Shown here: piece after piece, positions 1-7,552 of the stretch | How positions within the stretch are numbered: position 1 is the stretch's first letter | Layout of the letters: the number at the start of each line of letters is the position of its first letter | DNA from: G965225705 sp965225705 | Lineage (GTDB): Bacteria; Pseudomonadota; Alphaproteobacteria; Caulobacterales; Maricaulaceae | DNA length: 64,000 bases | Direction: 5' to 3' | Assembly: GCA_965225705.1 (NCBI GenBank) | Contig: OZ245325.1 | Coordinates: 992,001 to 1,056,000, forward strand | Program-made: the position numbers and the translations under genes | The notes under the pieces: model-generated | The model's input: only the letters and a program-made list of their open reading frames with translations | Databases searched by the model: none | What the model was told of the DNA's origin: nothing

Positions 1-379
1 TATCAAAGATGCTGATCCTGCTGATTTTGCTTTTTTACCTTTGACGGTTGGCAAAGGTGTACCACAGGCTGCCCCTTTGCTTCTTGAAGAACTTGGGCAT
101 TATCCTGAAATTAAAGAAAACCTTAAAGCCCTTGTCAGGGTTGGGGAACGGCGCTGGGATCTTGTTTTTTTAGATAACCTTCGTGTTGCTTTACCAGCAG
201 AGGATGAGGCTGCGGCCCTGGAGCTTCTTTCCAGGCTTCATCATCAATATAATGTTCTTGATTTGGATGTTGAACGTCTTGACCTTCGCTTTAAGGAGAA
301 TATGGTGGTCCGTATGCGCCCTTCTGCAGAGCCGGTACCAGAATCTCAAAACCAGAAGATTTCAGAACGTGGGGCATAG
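1..379 (+). CDS. ftsQ: Cell division protein FtsQ, C-terminal part (5' end outside window)
   Basis: The frame is open from base 2 and ends at 379, so only the last ~125 residues are seen. FtsQ is a bitopic inner-membrane divisome protein that links FtsB/FtsL to the septum. The visible part is the periplasmic beta domain and tail: LPLTVGKG, VRVGERRWDL and a C-terminal RLDLRFKENMVVRM strand match the end of alphaproteobacterial FtsQ. It is followed after 63 bp by ftsA in the same direction, the usual dcw order. The signal, membrane and POTRA parts lie upstream of the window, so intactness cannot be judged. Confidence 0.88.
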   Translation, partial: IKDADPADFAFLPLTVGKGVPQAAPLLLEELGHYPEIKENLKALVRVGERRWDLVFLDNLRVALPAEDEAAALELLSRLHHQYNVLDLDVERLDLRFKENMVVRMRPSAEPVPESQNQKISERGA

Positions 380-442
380 TTTGAGAGAAGGAACAGGTGT
401 ATCAACAGACGCGCCTGACCTGCCGTGTAGGAGTTAAGCTTT

Positions 443-1756
443 ATGTCCGACCTCAAGAGGTTTTCACATCATTATGGGCAGGATCAACCTCCTTCCGGGC
501 CATTAACAGCTGTTTTGGATATCGGATCTTCAAAAACAGTATGTCTTATCGGCGAAGCAGATAAAAATATCTCACAAAACAGTATACGTGTTGTCGGTGT
601 TGGCCATCAGAAAAGTCAGGGCATACGCTGTGGGGCTATTGTAGATATGGAGTCTGCTGTACGTGCCATACGTGGTGCTGTGGAACAGGCGGAGCGCATG
701 GCAGGAGGCAGCGTTTCCACAGTGGCCATCAATATGACAGCAGGGCAGTTAACAAGCCACCGTGTTCGTGTTGATATGCGTCTTGCCGGGCGCGATGTTC
801 GTGAGAGAGATTTGCGGAGACTGCTGGATGATGCTCTGGCCCAGTTTGATGAACCTCATCAGGTTATTCTCCATGCTATGCCTGTTGCCTGGCATGTGGA
901 TGGACGGCAGAGCGTACGTGATCCAAGAGGTATGTTCACACAGACCTTAGGTGTTGATATGCACCTTGTTGCAGCTGCCGCGGGACCCCTGCGTCACATA
1001 GCTGCCTGTGTTGAGCGTGCCCATATGGATATTCGCTCTGTTATGGCGTCTCCCTGTGCGGCGGCTCTTGCTACACTTGTCGGAGATGAAAGTGAACTGG
1101 GGTGCACAATTGTCGATATGGGGGCAGGGGTGACCTCTGTTGCTGTGTTTCAGGGAGGAAATCTTGTTTTCGTTGATGTTATTCCTGTCGGCGGCAGTCA
1201 TGTCACCAGTGATGTGGCCCGCGGTCTTATGACATCTCTGACAGCAGCAGAGAGAATAAAAACAATGTATGGTTCTATCCTTGACAGCCCTGATGATGAT
1301 CAGGAGATGATTGAGTGCCCCCCTGTGGGTGGTCATGAGTTTGCAGAACCGCGCCTTGTCCCCCGGACACTTTTGAACAGTATTATTCGCCCAAGGCTTG
1401 AAGAGACTTTTGAAATTTTAAGAGACAGGCTTATTGCCTCTGGTGTCAATGAAATGGCCGGCGATCGGGTTGTGCTGACAGGGGGGGCGAGCCAGCTCTC
1501 CGGTGTGTGTGATTTGGCAGCACGTATTCTTGGCAAACATGTTCGTGAGGGACGGCCCGTGGGTTTGACAGGTCTTGGGGAGGCTGTCTCCGGCCCTGCC
1601 TTTTCTGTTGCGGGGGGTGTTTTGCTTCATGAATTTCATGGCGGTTTCTATGATGCTGTCTCCGGCCTTCCTGATTTAGATGGCCGGCGTCCTAAAAAAC
1701 GCTATGCACAATCACGCATGGGATCTGTCTTTGAATGGTTGAAGGATAATTTTTAA
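443..1756 (+). CDS. ftsA: Cell division protein FtsA
   Basis: FtsA is the actin-like ATPase that tethers FtsZ filaments to the membrane and recruits later division proteins. At 437 residues it is of usual length. The N-terminal nucleotide-binding motif VLDIGSSKTVCLIGE (about residues 24-38) is followed by the 1C/SHS2 region, the second phosphate motif CTIVDMGAGVTSVAVF and the adenosine motif VVLTGGASQLSGV. The last residues, SRMGSVFEWLKDNF, form the short amphipathic membrane-targeting helix. It follows ftsQ in the expected order. The usual next gene, ftsZ, is missing: a tRNA-Pro gene begins 96 bp after the stop. Confidence 0.97.
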   Translation: MSDLKRFSHHYGQDQPPSGPLTAVLDIGSSKTVCLIGEADKNISQNSIRVVGVGHQKSQGIRCGAIVDMESAVRAIRGAVEQAERMAGGSVSTVAINMTAGQLTSHRVRVDMRLAGRDVRERDLRRLLDDALAQFDEPHQVILHAMPVAWHVDGRQSVRDPRGMFTQTLGVDMHLVAAAAGPLRHIAACVERAHMDIRSVMASPCAAALATLVGDESELGCTIVDMGAGVTSVAVFQGGNLVFVDVIPVGGSHVTSDVARGLMTSLTAAERIKTMYGSILDSPDDDQEMIECPPVGGHEFAEPRLVPRTLLNSIIRPRLEETFEILRDRLIASGVNEMAGDRVVLTGGASQLSGVCDLAARILGKHVREGRPVGLTGLGEAVSGPAFSVAGGVLLHEFHGGFYDAVSGLPDLDGRRPKKRYAQSRMGSVFEWLKDNF

Positions 1757-1773
1757 ATAAATCATATAAGAAA

Positions 1774-1810
1774 TTCCTCTTAAAACCTGTTGCCCTTCTT
1801 ATAAGAGGAA
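1774..1810 (+). other. Inverted repeat after ftsA
   Basis: TTCCTCTTA (1774-1782) and TAAGAGGAA (1802-1810) are perfect 9-base complements separated by 19 bases. The hairpin sits just after the ftsA stop and before tRNA-Pro. No T-run follows, so it may stabilise the 3' end or be a processing site rather than an intrinsic terminator. Confidence 0.4.
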
Positions 1811-1852
1811 GGTATAAGGTCTCACCCCTCTACAGGGGAGAAGCCAAATGGA

Positions 1853-1930
1853 CGGAGCGTGGCGCAGCCCGGTTAGCGCACTGGTCTGGGGGACCAGGGG
1901 TCGCCGGTTCAAATCCGGCCGCTCCGACCA
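1853..1930 (+). tRNA. tRNA-Pro (anticodon GGG), CCA encoded
   Basis: A full cloverleaf can be folded. The acceptor stem CGGAGCG pairs with CGCTCCG, the anticodon stem CTGGT/ACCAG encloses the loop CTGGGGG (anticodon GGG, reading CCC and CCU), and the T arm carries GGTTCAAATCC. The discriminator is A and the 3' CCA is encoded (1928-1930). The last bases of the gene are duplicated at 2587-2598, marking it as the likely target of a small insertion. Confidence 0.97.
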
Positions 1931-1931
1931 T
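1920..1931 (+). repeat. attL-like direct repeat: 3' end of tRNA-Pro
   Basis: The 12 bases CGCTCCGACCAT cover the 3' strand of the tRNA-Pro acceptor stem, the discriminator, CCA and one further base. An identical copy lies at 2587-2598. This is the layout produced when an element integrates into a tRNA 3' end and restores the gene. No integrase gene lies between the copies. Confidence 0.6.
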
Positions 1932-1953
1932 TGTTCGCACATCTCACTTTCTG

Positions 1954-2475
1954 TTATTCACAAGCCTTTTCTATCGCATGAACTGCCATTTGTTTAACTT
2001 CCTCAGAAGTTTTATCTGCAGTATCTAATATGATATGAGGGGATTCCCATTTTTCATATTCTCTATCCAACACATTTTGCCATTTTGGCAGTCTATGATT
2101 GTCAATATCCGCTTTTCTTTTCTCAACTCTATTTCTGTGTTCTTCACGATCAGAGCAAATAAGCTCTATCTCTATTATACAGGAATCACTTTCTTGAGAA
2201 CAATCTCTCCATTTCTGCCTTGATAAGGATATGGGGTTAACAGAATCTGCTACTACCGGGTTTCCGAGTTGAAGATTGTCTTTTGCAATGAGAAAACCTG
2301 CCTCATAACCAGCTTCTGCTATATCTTCAATATCCAAAGAAGAGTTTAGAATAGATTGTTCTATGCTATCGATTCGTATAAACATTGCCTTGAAATAAGC
2401 AGCCAGTTTTTTTGCCAGGGTAGTTTTACCCACCCCTGGCAACCCTCCCAGGATGATCAATAATGGTCTTTTCAT
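1954..2475 (-). CDS. Small P-loop kinase (AAA_33 / zeta-toxin-like fold), islet cargo
   Basis: This 173-residue protein begins with a Walker A loop, GLPGVGKTT (residues 11-19), followed by ADSVNPIS and the basic, lid-like RNRVEKRKADIDNHRLP stretch. Small P-loop kinases of this sort phosphorylate small molecules or nucleotides; the substrate cannot be read from sequence. The gene lies alone on the minus strand between tRNA-Pro and a duplicate of the tRNA 3' end, and by eye it is more AT-rich than its neighbours, so it looks acquired. No antitoxin-like partner is seen beside it. It could be an antibiotic- or nucleoside-modifying kinase, but that is conjecture. Confidence 0.8.
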   Translation of the reverse strand: MKRPLLIILGGLPGVGKTTLAKKLAAYFKAMFIRIDSIEQSILNSSLDIEDIAEAGYEAGFLIAKDNLQLGNPVVADSVNPISLSRQKWRDCSQESDSCIIEIELICSDREEHRNRVEKRKADIDNHRLPKWQNVLDREYEKWESPHIILDTADKTSEEVKQMAVHAIEKACE

Positions 2476-2586
2476 GTTACGGCCTTACTTAGTACTGGTG
2501 TTGCTAATTTAGTGCTGCGGGGACGTTTGCTATGCATCTGATAAACAAGTAATCTCATTGCCAAATTGGTTTTAAAGACGTACAGA

Positions 2587-2598
2587 CGCTCCGACCAT
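2587..2598 (+). repeat. attR-like direct repeat: copy of the tRNA-Pro 3' end
   Basis: CGCTCCGACCAT here is identical to 1920-1931. It closes a segment of about 0.66 kb that contains only the P-loop kinase gene. Beyond it, at 2627-2647, a 5-bp ATCAT/ATGAT hairpin precedes six T residues on the plus strand. That is where the original tRNA terminator would lie if the islet had been inserted between the tRNA and its terminator. Confidence 0.6.
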
Positions 2599-2744
2599 CT
2601 CTTGTGCCATCACAGGAAACAGAATCATCATCTGATGATACTTTTTTATCTATCAGCATGGTTGCAGACAGAATAAGATGCGTATTCCCTGAATTTTATG
2701 TGGAGCCCCACCTTTTCCTCTTCAGAGAAGATCTGTTTTCAGGG

Positions 2745-3539
2745 TCAGGTTTTGATATCTCTGATACTCTGCTTGAGCTGATCAAGGGTTTCATAATGGG
2801 TCAGTTCCACGTGCAAAGGCGTGATAGAAATGCGCTTGTGCTCAATCGCATAAAGATCCGTCCCGGGCTTTGCGTGGGAGCGTGGGCCTGAATAACCTAA
2901 CCAGTAATAATGACGTCCGGCCGGGTCTGTTCTTTCATCAACATGCCACACGCTTTGATCATGCCTGCCCTGCACGGTCATTTCCATGCCTGCAATCTGA
3001 TCAGAGGGACAATCAGGAAAATTAATATTCATCAAAACATCCGCAGGCCAGCCTTCTTTGAGAAGTTTCTCAATAATAAGAGGAGCAAAATGCTCCGCAA
3101 CATCCCACCGTGCCTGAAGGCCAGTGCTGTGTTCAAATTGAAGGCTTTGTGAAAAGGCAAGGGCAGGTACACCCATTTGTATGCTTTGCATAGCAGCAGA
3201 CACTGTCCCTGAAAACGCAATATCTTCGGCGACATTCTGGCCATAATTTACTCCGGAGAGAACCAGATCAGGCTGATGGTCTTTCATAATATCTAAAAGG
3301 GCCAGCACGACACAGTCTGTTGGCGTGCCCATGACAAAAAAACGCTGGGTGTCGAGCTGATGAACTCTTAGAGGGTGCTGAAAGGTTATAGAGCGTGAAG
3401 CCCCGGACTGATTACGTTCCGGGGCAATAACCCAGACATCATCCGAGAGGGTTTTCGCCACTTTTTCTAAAATAGCAATGCCCGGTGCCATAATTCCGTC
3501 ATCATTGACAACGAGAATACGGGGGTTTTTAGTTTTCAT
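2745..3539 (-). CDS. surE: 5'/3'-nucleotidase SurE
   Basis: SurE is a metal-dependent phosphatase that removes phosphate from nucleoside 5'- and 3'-monophosphates and short polyphosphate, and is linked to stationary-phase survival. The N-terminus ILVVNDDG (residues 8-15) holds the metal-binding Asp pair. The family motifs RNQSGASRSIT and SGVNYGQN follow. At 264 residues the length is normal. It overlaps the upstream serS gene by 11 bp, matching the serS-surE pair common in alphaproteobacteria. The pcm gene that often follows surE is absent; the tRNA-Pro islet comes next instead. Confidence 0.96.
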   Translation of the reverse strand: MKTKNPRILVVNDDGIMAPGIAILEKVAKTLSDDVWVIAPERNQSGASRSITFQHPLRVHQLDTQRFFVMGTPTDCVVLALLDIMKDHQPDLVLSGVNYGQNVAEDIAFSGTVSAAMQSIQMGVPALAFSQSLQFEHSTGLQARWDVAEHFAPLIIEKLLKEGWPADVLMNINFPDCPSDQIAGMEMTVQGRHDQSVWHVDERTDPAGRHYYWLGYSGPRSHAKPGTDLYAIEHKRISITPLHVELTHYETLDQLKQSIRDIKT

Positions 3540-4812
3540 GTGTTATCATCTCCCTGCCTCCCATATAGGGGCGTAAAACAGCAGGAACGGCTATATCACC
3601 ATTTTCCTGCTGATAGTTTTCCAAAATAGCTGCAAGTGTACGTCCTATGGCAAGGCCCGATCCATTTAAACTATGTATGTGATGTAAGGATCCCGCCTGT
3701 CCCCGGCGATAGCGTGCTTTCATGCGCCGTGCCTGAAAAGAACCACAATTGGAACAGGAAGAAATTTCACGATAGGTTTTTTGAGAAGGAAACCAGACTT
3801 CGAGATCATAGGTTTTTTGTGCAGAAAATCCCATATCGCCTGAGGAAAGGAGGAGGACTCTATAGGGCAGGTCAAGCCGTTTCAGGACCTCTTCAGCACA
3901 TGACGTCATGCGTTCCAGTTCAGTTTGAGAGTGTTCAGGCGTTGTTATGCTCACAAGCTCCACCTTGGTAAACTGGTGCATACGAATAAGGCCCCGTGTA
4001 TCACGCCCTGCAGAACCTGCCTCTGCACGATAGCATGGTGTGGCTGCTGTAAAGCGTAAGGGAAGCTCCTCTTCCTGCATAATACGTTCACGAACAAGGT
4101 TGGTGAGCGGTGCCTCAGCGGTTGGAATAAGCCAGCGCCCATCCGTTGTTTGAAACTGGTCTTCAGCAAATTTAGGGAGCTGCCCTGTGCCAAAAAGCGT
4201 GTTCTCCCTTACAAGAGAAGGGGGGGAGACTTCCTGATAGCCAAATTCCTGCGTGTGGAGATCCAGCATAAAGGCTGCTAAGGCCCGTTCCAGTCGTGCT
4301 AAGGGGCCCTTCAAAATCACAAAACGTGCCCCGGCAATAAGGGCTGCGGTCTGAAAGTCTAAAAACCCCAGATTTTCCCCCAAAGCATCATGGGGTTTCA
4401 TTTCAAAAGAAAATGAACGCGGTGTTCCCCAAAGGCGAATTTCTTTGTTGGCATGTTCATCTTTCCCCTCCGGTACATCAGCTTCGGGAAGATTGGGAAG
4501 GGCCTGAAGGTGTTGCTGTAATAATTCCGTATAATGCCGTTCTTCCTCACTGGCTGTAGAAATAATGTTTTTCAACGTGTCAACTTTTTTTCTAAGCTCC
4601 TGAAAACCAGAATCATCTCCCTGCGCTTTGGCACGACCAATGTCTTTGGACAGAGCATTACGTTCAGCTTCTGCCTCCTGCTTTGTAGCAATAGCAGTAC
4701 GGCGCTTATCATCGAGTTTAAGAAGGGGTGAACTCTGAGGTAAAAGACCCCGCTTGTACCAGGCTTTATCATAGTCTTCTGCGTGTTCGCGTATCGCCTT
4801 AATGTCATGCAT
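3529..4812 (-). CDS. serS: Seryl-tRNA synthetase
   Basis: SerRS charges tRNA-Ser and tRNA-Sec with serine in the cytoplasm. The 427-residue protein has the N-terminal long coiled-coil arm (about residues 30-110, rich in K, E and A) that contacts the tRNA variable arm. The class II catalytic core follows: motif 2 around FTAATPCYRAEAGSAGRDTRG and motif 3 GSGLAIGRTLAAILENYQ. It starts the serS-surE operon on the minus strand, and a sigma70-like promoter can be proposed at 4843-4873. Confidence 0.97.
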   Translation of the reverse strand: MHDIKAIREHAEDYDKAWYKRGLLPQSSPLLKLDDKRRTAIATKQEAEAERNALSKDIGRAKAQGDDSGFQELRKKVDTLKNIISTASEEERHYTELLQQHLQALPNLPEADVPEGKDEHANKEIRLWGTPRSFSFEMKPHDALGENLGFLDFQTAALIAGARFVILKGPLARLERALAAFMLDLHTQEFGYQEVSPPSLVRENTLFGTGQLPKFAEDQFQTTDGRWLIPTAEAPLTNLVRERIMQEEELPLRFTAATPCYRAEAGSAGRDTRGLIRMHQFTKVELVSITTPEHSQTELERMTSCAEEVLKRLDLPYRVLLLSSGDMGFSAQKTYDLEVWFPSQKTYREISSCSNCGSFQARRMKARYRRGQAGSLHHIHSLNGSGLAIGRTLAAILENYQQENGDIAVPAVLRPYMGGREMITHEN

Positions 4813-4842
4813 AACCTTACCTTCTTTTTGACGTTACGATCT

Positions 4843-4873
4843 ATTCTACAGAATTATCTCTATACTCTGTCAA
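4843..4873 (-). promoter_or_regulatory. Possible sigma70-type promoter of serS
   Basis: Reading the minus strand, TTGACA (4873-4868) is followed after 19 bases by TAGAAT (4848-4843), 30 bp upstream of the serS start. The -35 is perfect and the -10 good, but the spacer is longer than the usual 17 bases, so this is a tentative call. Confidence 0.35.
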
Positions 4874-5052
4874 TCATGAATATCAAAAGATATATTTGGT
4901 TGAAGGTATATTGCATGTCCATAAGAAGCATGTAAAAATAAACGAGGTCAGTTTAAAAGGCTTATATCAGGTCAAAAGAGAAATATACGCCATTATGATG
5001 CATAAAGAACATCTCTGGTGTTGTAAGACATTGTATGGGGTTGAGGGGGCTT

Positions 5053-5916
5053 ATGGATAAACGACCACTTTCCATGTTTTTTCATGTTCACCTTGTTTCA
5101 GACTCAACGGGTGAGACCCTTGTTGAGGTCATGCGAGCCTCCTGTGCACAATTTTCTAATATTAGTCCTATAGAACATATCCATGCCCTTGTACGGACCG
5201 AGGAACGTATGGAGCGTGCCCTTAAGAGCATTGAAGATAATCCGGGGATTGTCTTTTACACGCTTGTTGATACCAGTTTAAGACACAGACTTGAGGAGAC
5301 ATGCCAAAGCTTAGGTGTCAAAGCTGTTGCTATTCTTGATCCTATTCTTGCTGGCCTTGCCCGCTATCTGGGTGTTGGCATGACACAGCGTGTTGGTGCA
5401 CAACATGTTATGGATACTCAATATTTTGAGCGCATTGAGGCTCTTGATTATGCGCTCGCACATGATGATGGTCATGGCACACACCGTCTTTATGGTGCAG
5501 ATATTGTTTTGATTGGTGTCAGCCGAACATCAAAGACACCGACCTGTATTTATCTTGCCCATCGGGGTTATAAGGCTGCTAATATTCCCCTGACGGGATA
5601 TGAGTCTTTGCCTGATCTGCTCTTTCAGCCACATGGCCCCTTTGTTGCAGGACTCGTGGCGTCTCCCGAGCGTCTTGTCCAGATAAGAAAAAATCGCCTT
5701 CTCGCTCTTCAGGAACATAAAGTAACAGATTATGTTGATGAAGAAAAAATCAAACAGGAGGTTAAGGATACAAAAAGACTTTGTCACCGACATGGCTGGC
5801 CTGTTCTTGATGTAACGCGTCGATCTATTGAAGAAACTTCTGCTAAAATCATTATGTTATTCAACCGCAGGAAGATGAAAAACCGTGATCAAACAACCGC
5901 TCATTCTGGCATCTGA
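5053..5916 (+). CDS. ppsR: Pyruvate, phosphate dikinase / PEP synthase regulatory protein (PpsR, DUF299)
   Basis: PpsR proteins are bifunctional kinase/pyrophosphorylases that switch PEP synthase or pyruvate phosphate dikinase off and on by reversible threonine phosphorylation. The P-loop GVSRTSKT (about residues 155-162) and the N-terminal VHLVSDSTGET motif are diagnostic. I use the ATG at 5053 (287 aa) because GAGGGGG sits 3-9 bases upstream of it; an earlier in-frame ATG at 5035 has no such site. It overlaps maf by 32 bp and starts the ppsR-maf-aroE cluster known in alphaproteobacteria. The target enzyme is not in this window. Confidence 0.93.
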   Translation: MDKRPLSMFFHVHLVSDSTGETLVEVMRASCAQFSNISPIEHIHALVRTEERMERALKSIEDNPGIVFYTLVDTSLRHRLEETCQSLGVKAVAILDPILAGLARYLGVGMTQRVGAQHVMDTQYFERIEALDYALAHDDGHGTHRLYGADIVLIGVSRTSKTPTCIYLAHRGYKAANIPLTGYESLPDLLFQPHGPFVAGLVASPERLVQIRKNRLLALQEHKVTDYVDEEKIKQEVKDTKRLCHRHGWPVLDVTRRSIEETSAKIIMLFNRRKMKNRDQTTAHSGI

Positions 5917-6478
5917 CAGCCTTATTCGTGCGCATATTCTCCGTCAGGCTGGCCTTGATTTTTCTGTTGTTTCTCCTCTGTGTGATGAGGACAGTTTAAA
6001 AGACAGCATCAAAGATAAAGAAAGTACTGAACAAGCACTTTTTCTTGCTGAAGCGAAGGCCCTTTCTGTGTCACGTCAGCATGCTGGTTTGGTCATAGGG
6101 GCAGATCAAATTCTGGTAATGGGGGGGGAGGTTTTAAGCAAGGTCAGGACAGGTGAGGAGGCAAGAAAACGTCTTTTGGCTATGCGCGGGACCAGCCACT
6201 GTCTTGTTGGTGGGCTTGTTGTTTGTGAGGGGGGGCAGAGCATATGGCGACACACGTCTCAGGCCGTTTTGCATGTCCGAAATTTTTCAGAGCATTTTCT
6301 CGATACCTATCTTGAGAAAGAAGGGGAGAGTCTTCTCCACAGTGTCGCATGCTATAGGTATGAAGGCATGGGGGCTCAGTTGTTTGAGAGGGTTGAAGGA
6401 TCGTATTTTGCGATCCTTGGGCTTGATCTTCTCCCCCTTCTTGCCTGTCTTCGTCAGCGGGGCGGGGTGCTCCTGTGA
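5885..6478 (+). CDS. maf: Maf-family nucleotide pyrophosphatase
   Basis: Maf proteins hydrolyse dTTP, UTP or modified nucleoside triphosphates to monophosphates, preventing their incorporation. The LASDSLIR motif near the start replaces the typical LASxSPRR but keeps the key Ser and Arg, and GADQIL carries the catalytic Asp. The start is GTG at 5885, inside the end of ppsR; the stop overlaps the aroE start by 4 bp (GTGA), indicating translational coupling. 197 residues is normal. Which Maf subfamily (dTTPase/UTPase or 7-methyl-GTPase) is not settled. Confidence 0.9.
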   Translation: MIKQPLILASDSLIRAHILRQAGLDFSVVSPLCDEDSLKDSIKDKESTEQALFLAEAKALSVSRQHAGLVIGADQILVMGGEVLSKVRTGEEARKRLLAMRGTSHCLVGGLVVCEGGQSIWRHTSQAVLHVRNFSEHFLDTYLEKEGESLLHSVACYRYEGMGAQLFERVEGSYFAILGLDLLPLLACLRQRGGVLL

Positions 6479-7356
6479 GGGGGAGGGTTCTCCTTGCGGG
6501 GGTGGCAGGCTGGCCTGTTGCACATTCTTTATCACCTCTTTTACATAAAGCCTGGATTGACAGCCTTGGTCTCTGCGCTTTTTATGTCCCTTTGCCTGTT
6601 CCGCTGGAGGAGGCCCACCAGGCCCTCAAAGCACTTCCTTCCCTTGGTTTTTCAGGGGTCAATCTCACCCTGCCTTTAAAAGAGACAGCGTTTGATATAG
6701 CTGATGAACACCATGTTTCAGCACAAAACATGGGTGTTGCTAATCTTCTTCTTGTGCAGGGAAAAAAGCTCATAGCCCATAACACAGATGGGGAAGGTTT
6801 TCTTGAAGCTCTCAGACAAAGGGCACCTGCATATTTAAAAAAGGCTTTGGAAGAGACACAGGGTCAAAAGCCTCTGACAGCCCTTGTCCTTGGGGCAGGT
6901 GGGGCAGGGCGTGCCGTTGTCTGCAGTCTTTTGGATCTACCCTGTTTTGAGAGAATTTTTCTGACGAATCGTACGATAAAAAGGGCTGAAGATCTTCAGG
7001 AGTCCACAGGATCTCAAAAGATTGACATTCTCCCCTGGGCACAGCGCCATCACAAACTTTCCGAGGCTCATCTTATTGTCAATACCACACCCTGTGGTAT
7101 GGCGGGGTATCCTCCTTTGGATCTTGATCTTTCTTCTGCGGCAGGTGAAGCATGTGTCTATGATTTGGTCTACACACCGGTTGAGACCCATTTTTTACGC
7201 GCGGCACGACAACACAGTCTTAAGACTATTGATGGATTAACCATGTTGATAGAGCAGGCCAGGCCTTCTTTCAGAGCTTTTTATGGCCTGGAGCCCCCAA
7301 AAGATTTTGACATGCGGGCCTATCTTTTAAAGGCAGGGGCCTCATCATTTCTGTGA
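6475..7356 (+). CDS. aroE: Shikimate dehydrogenase
   Basis: AroE reduces 3-dehydroshikimate to shikimate with NADPH in aromatic amino-acid synthesis. The substrate-binding N-terminus has HSLSPLLH and the catalytic Lys in NLTLPLKE, then NTDGEGF with its conserved Asp. The Rossmann half shows VLGAGGAGRAV and the NRTIKRA cofactor loop. It starts at GTG 6475, overlapping the maf stop. At 293 residues it is slightly long. coaE and dnaQ, which often follow, are not here; the transcript ends at a strong hairpin at 7485-7516. Confidence 0.95.
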   Translation: MRGRVLLAGVAGWPVAHSLSPLLHKAWIDSLGLCAFYVPLPVPLEEAHQALKALPSLGFSGVNLTLPLKETAFDIADEHHVSAQNMGVANLLLVQGKKLIAHNTDGEGFLEALRQRAPAYLKKALEETQGQKPLTALVLGAGGAGRAVVCSLLDLPCFERIFLTNRTIKRAEDLQESTGSQKIDILPWAQRHHKLSEAHLIVNTTPCGMAGYPPLDLDLSSAAGEACVYDLVYTPVETHFLRAARQHSLKTIDGLTMLIEQARPSFRAFYGLEPPKDFDMRAYLLKAGASSFL

Positions 7357-7484
7357 CCTGGCTATGTGATAGCGTTTTGATAGTTTTACTCCTTTTTATC
7401 CAGGAGACATACCAAATTTTTTATAGTCTTTTCAGGAAATGGGGCAGGCGAGAGAAAGGTCTGGTTTGTCTGTTTGTGATGTAA

Positions 7485-7516
7485 AAAGGAAAGCTTCTTC
7501 AAAGAAGCTTTCCTTT
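7485..7516. terminator. Bidirectional intrinsic terminator, 15-bp perfect stem
   Basis: Bases 7485-7499 and 7502-7516 are perfect complements around a 2-base centre, so the functional loop is 4-6 bases. On the minus strand the stem runs into a T5 tract, giving a textbook terminator for the autotransporter gene. On the plus strand the tract is TTT, so it may also end ppsR-maf-aroE. It lies between two convergent genes. Confidence 0.87.
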
Positions 7517-7552
7517 AAAACAGGTCATAAATTCTTAAGATAAGAGAGTGTC

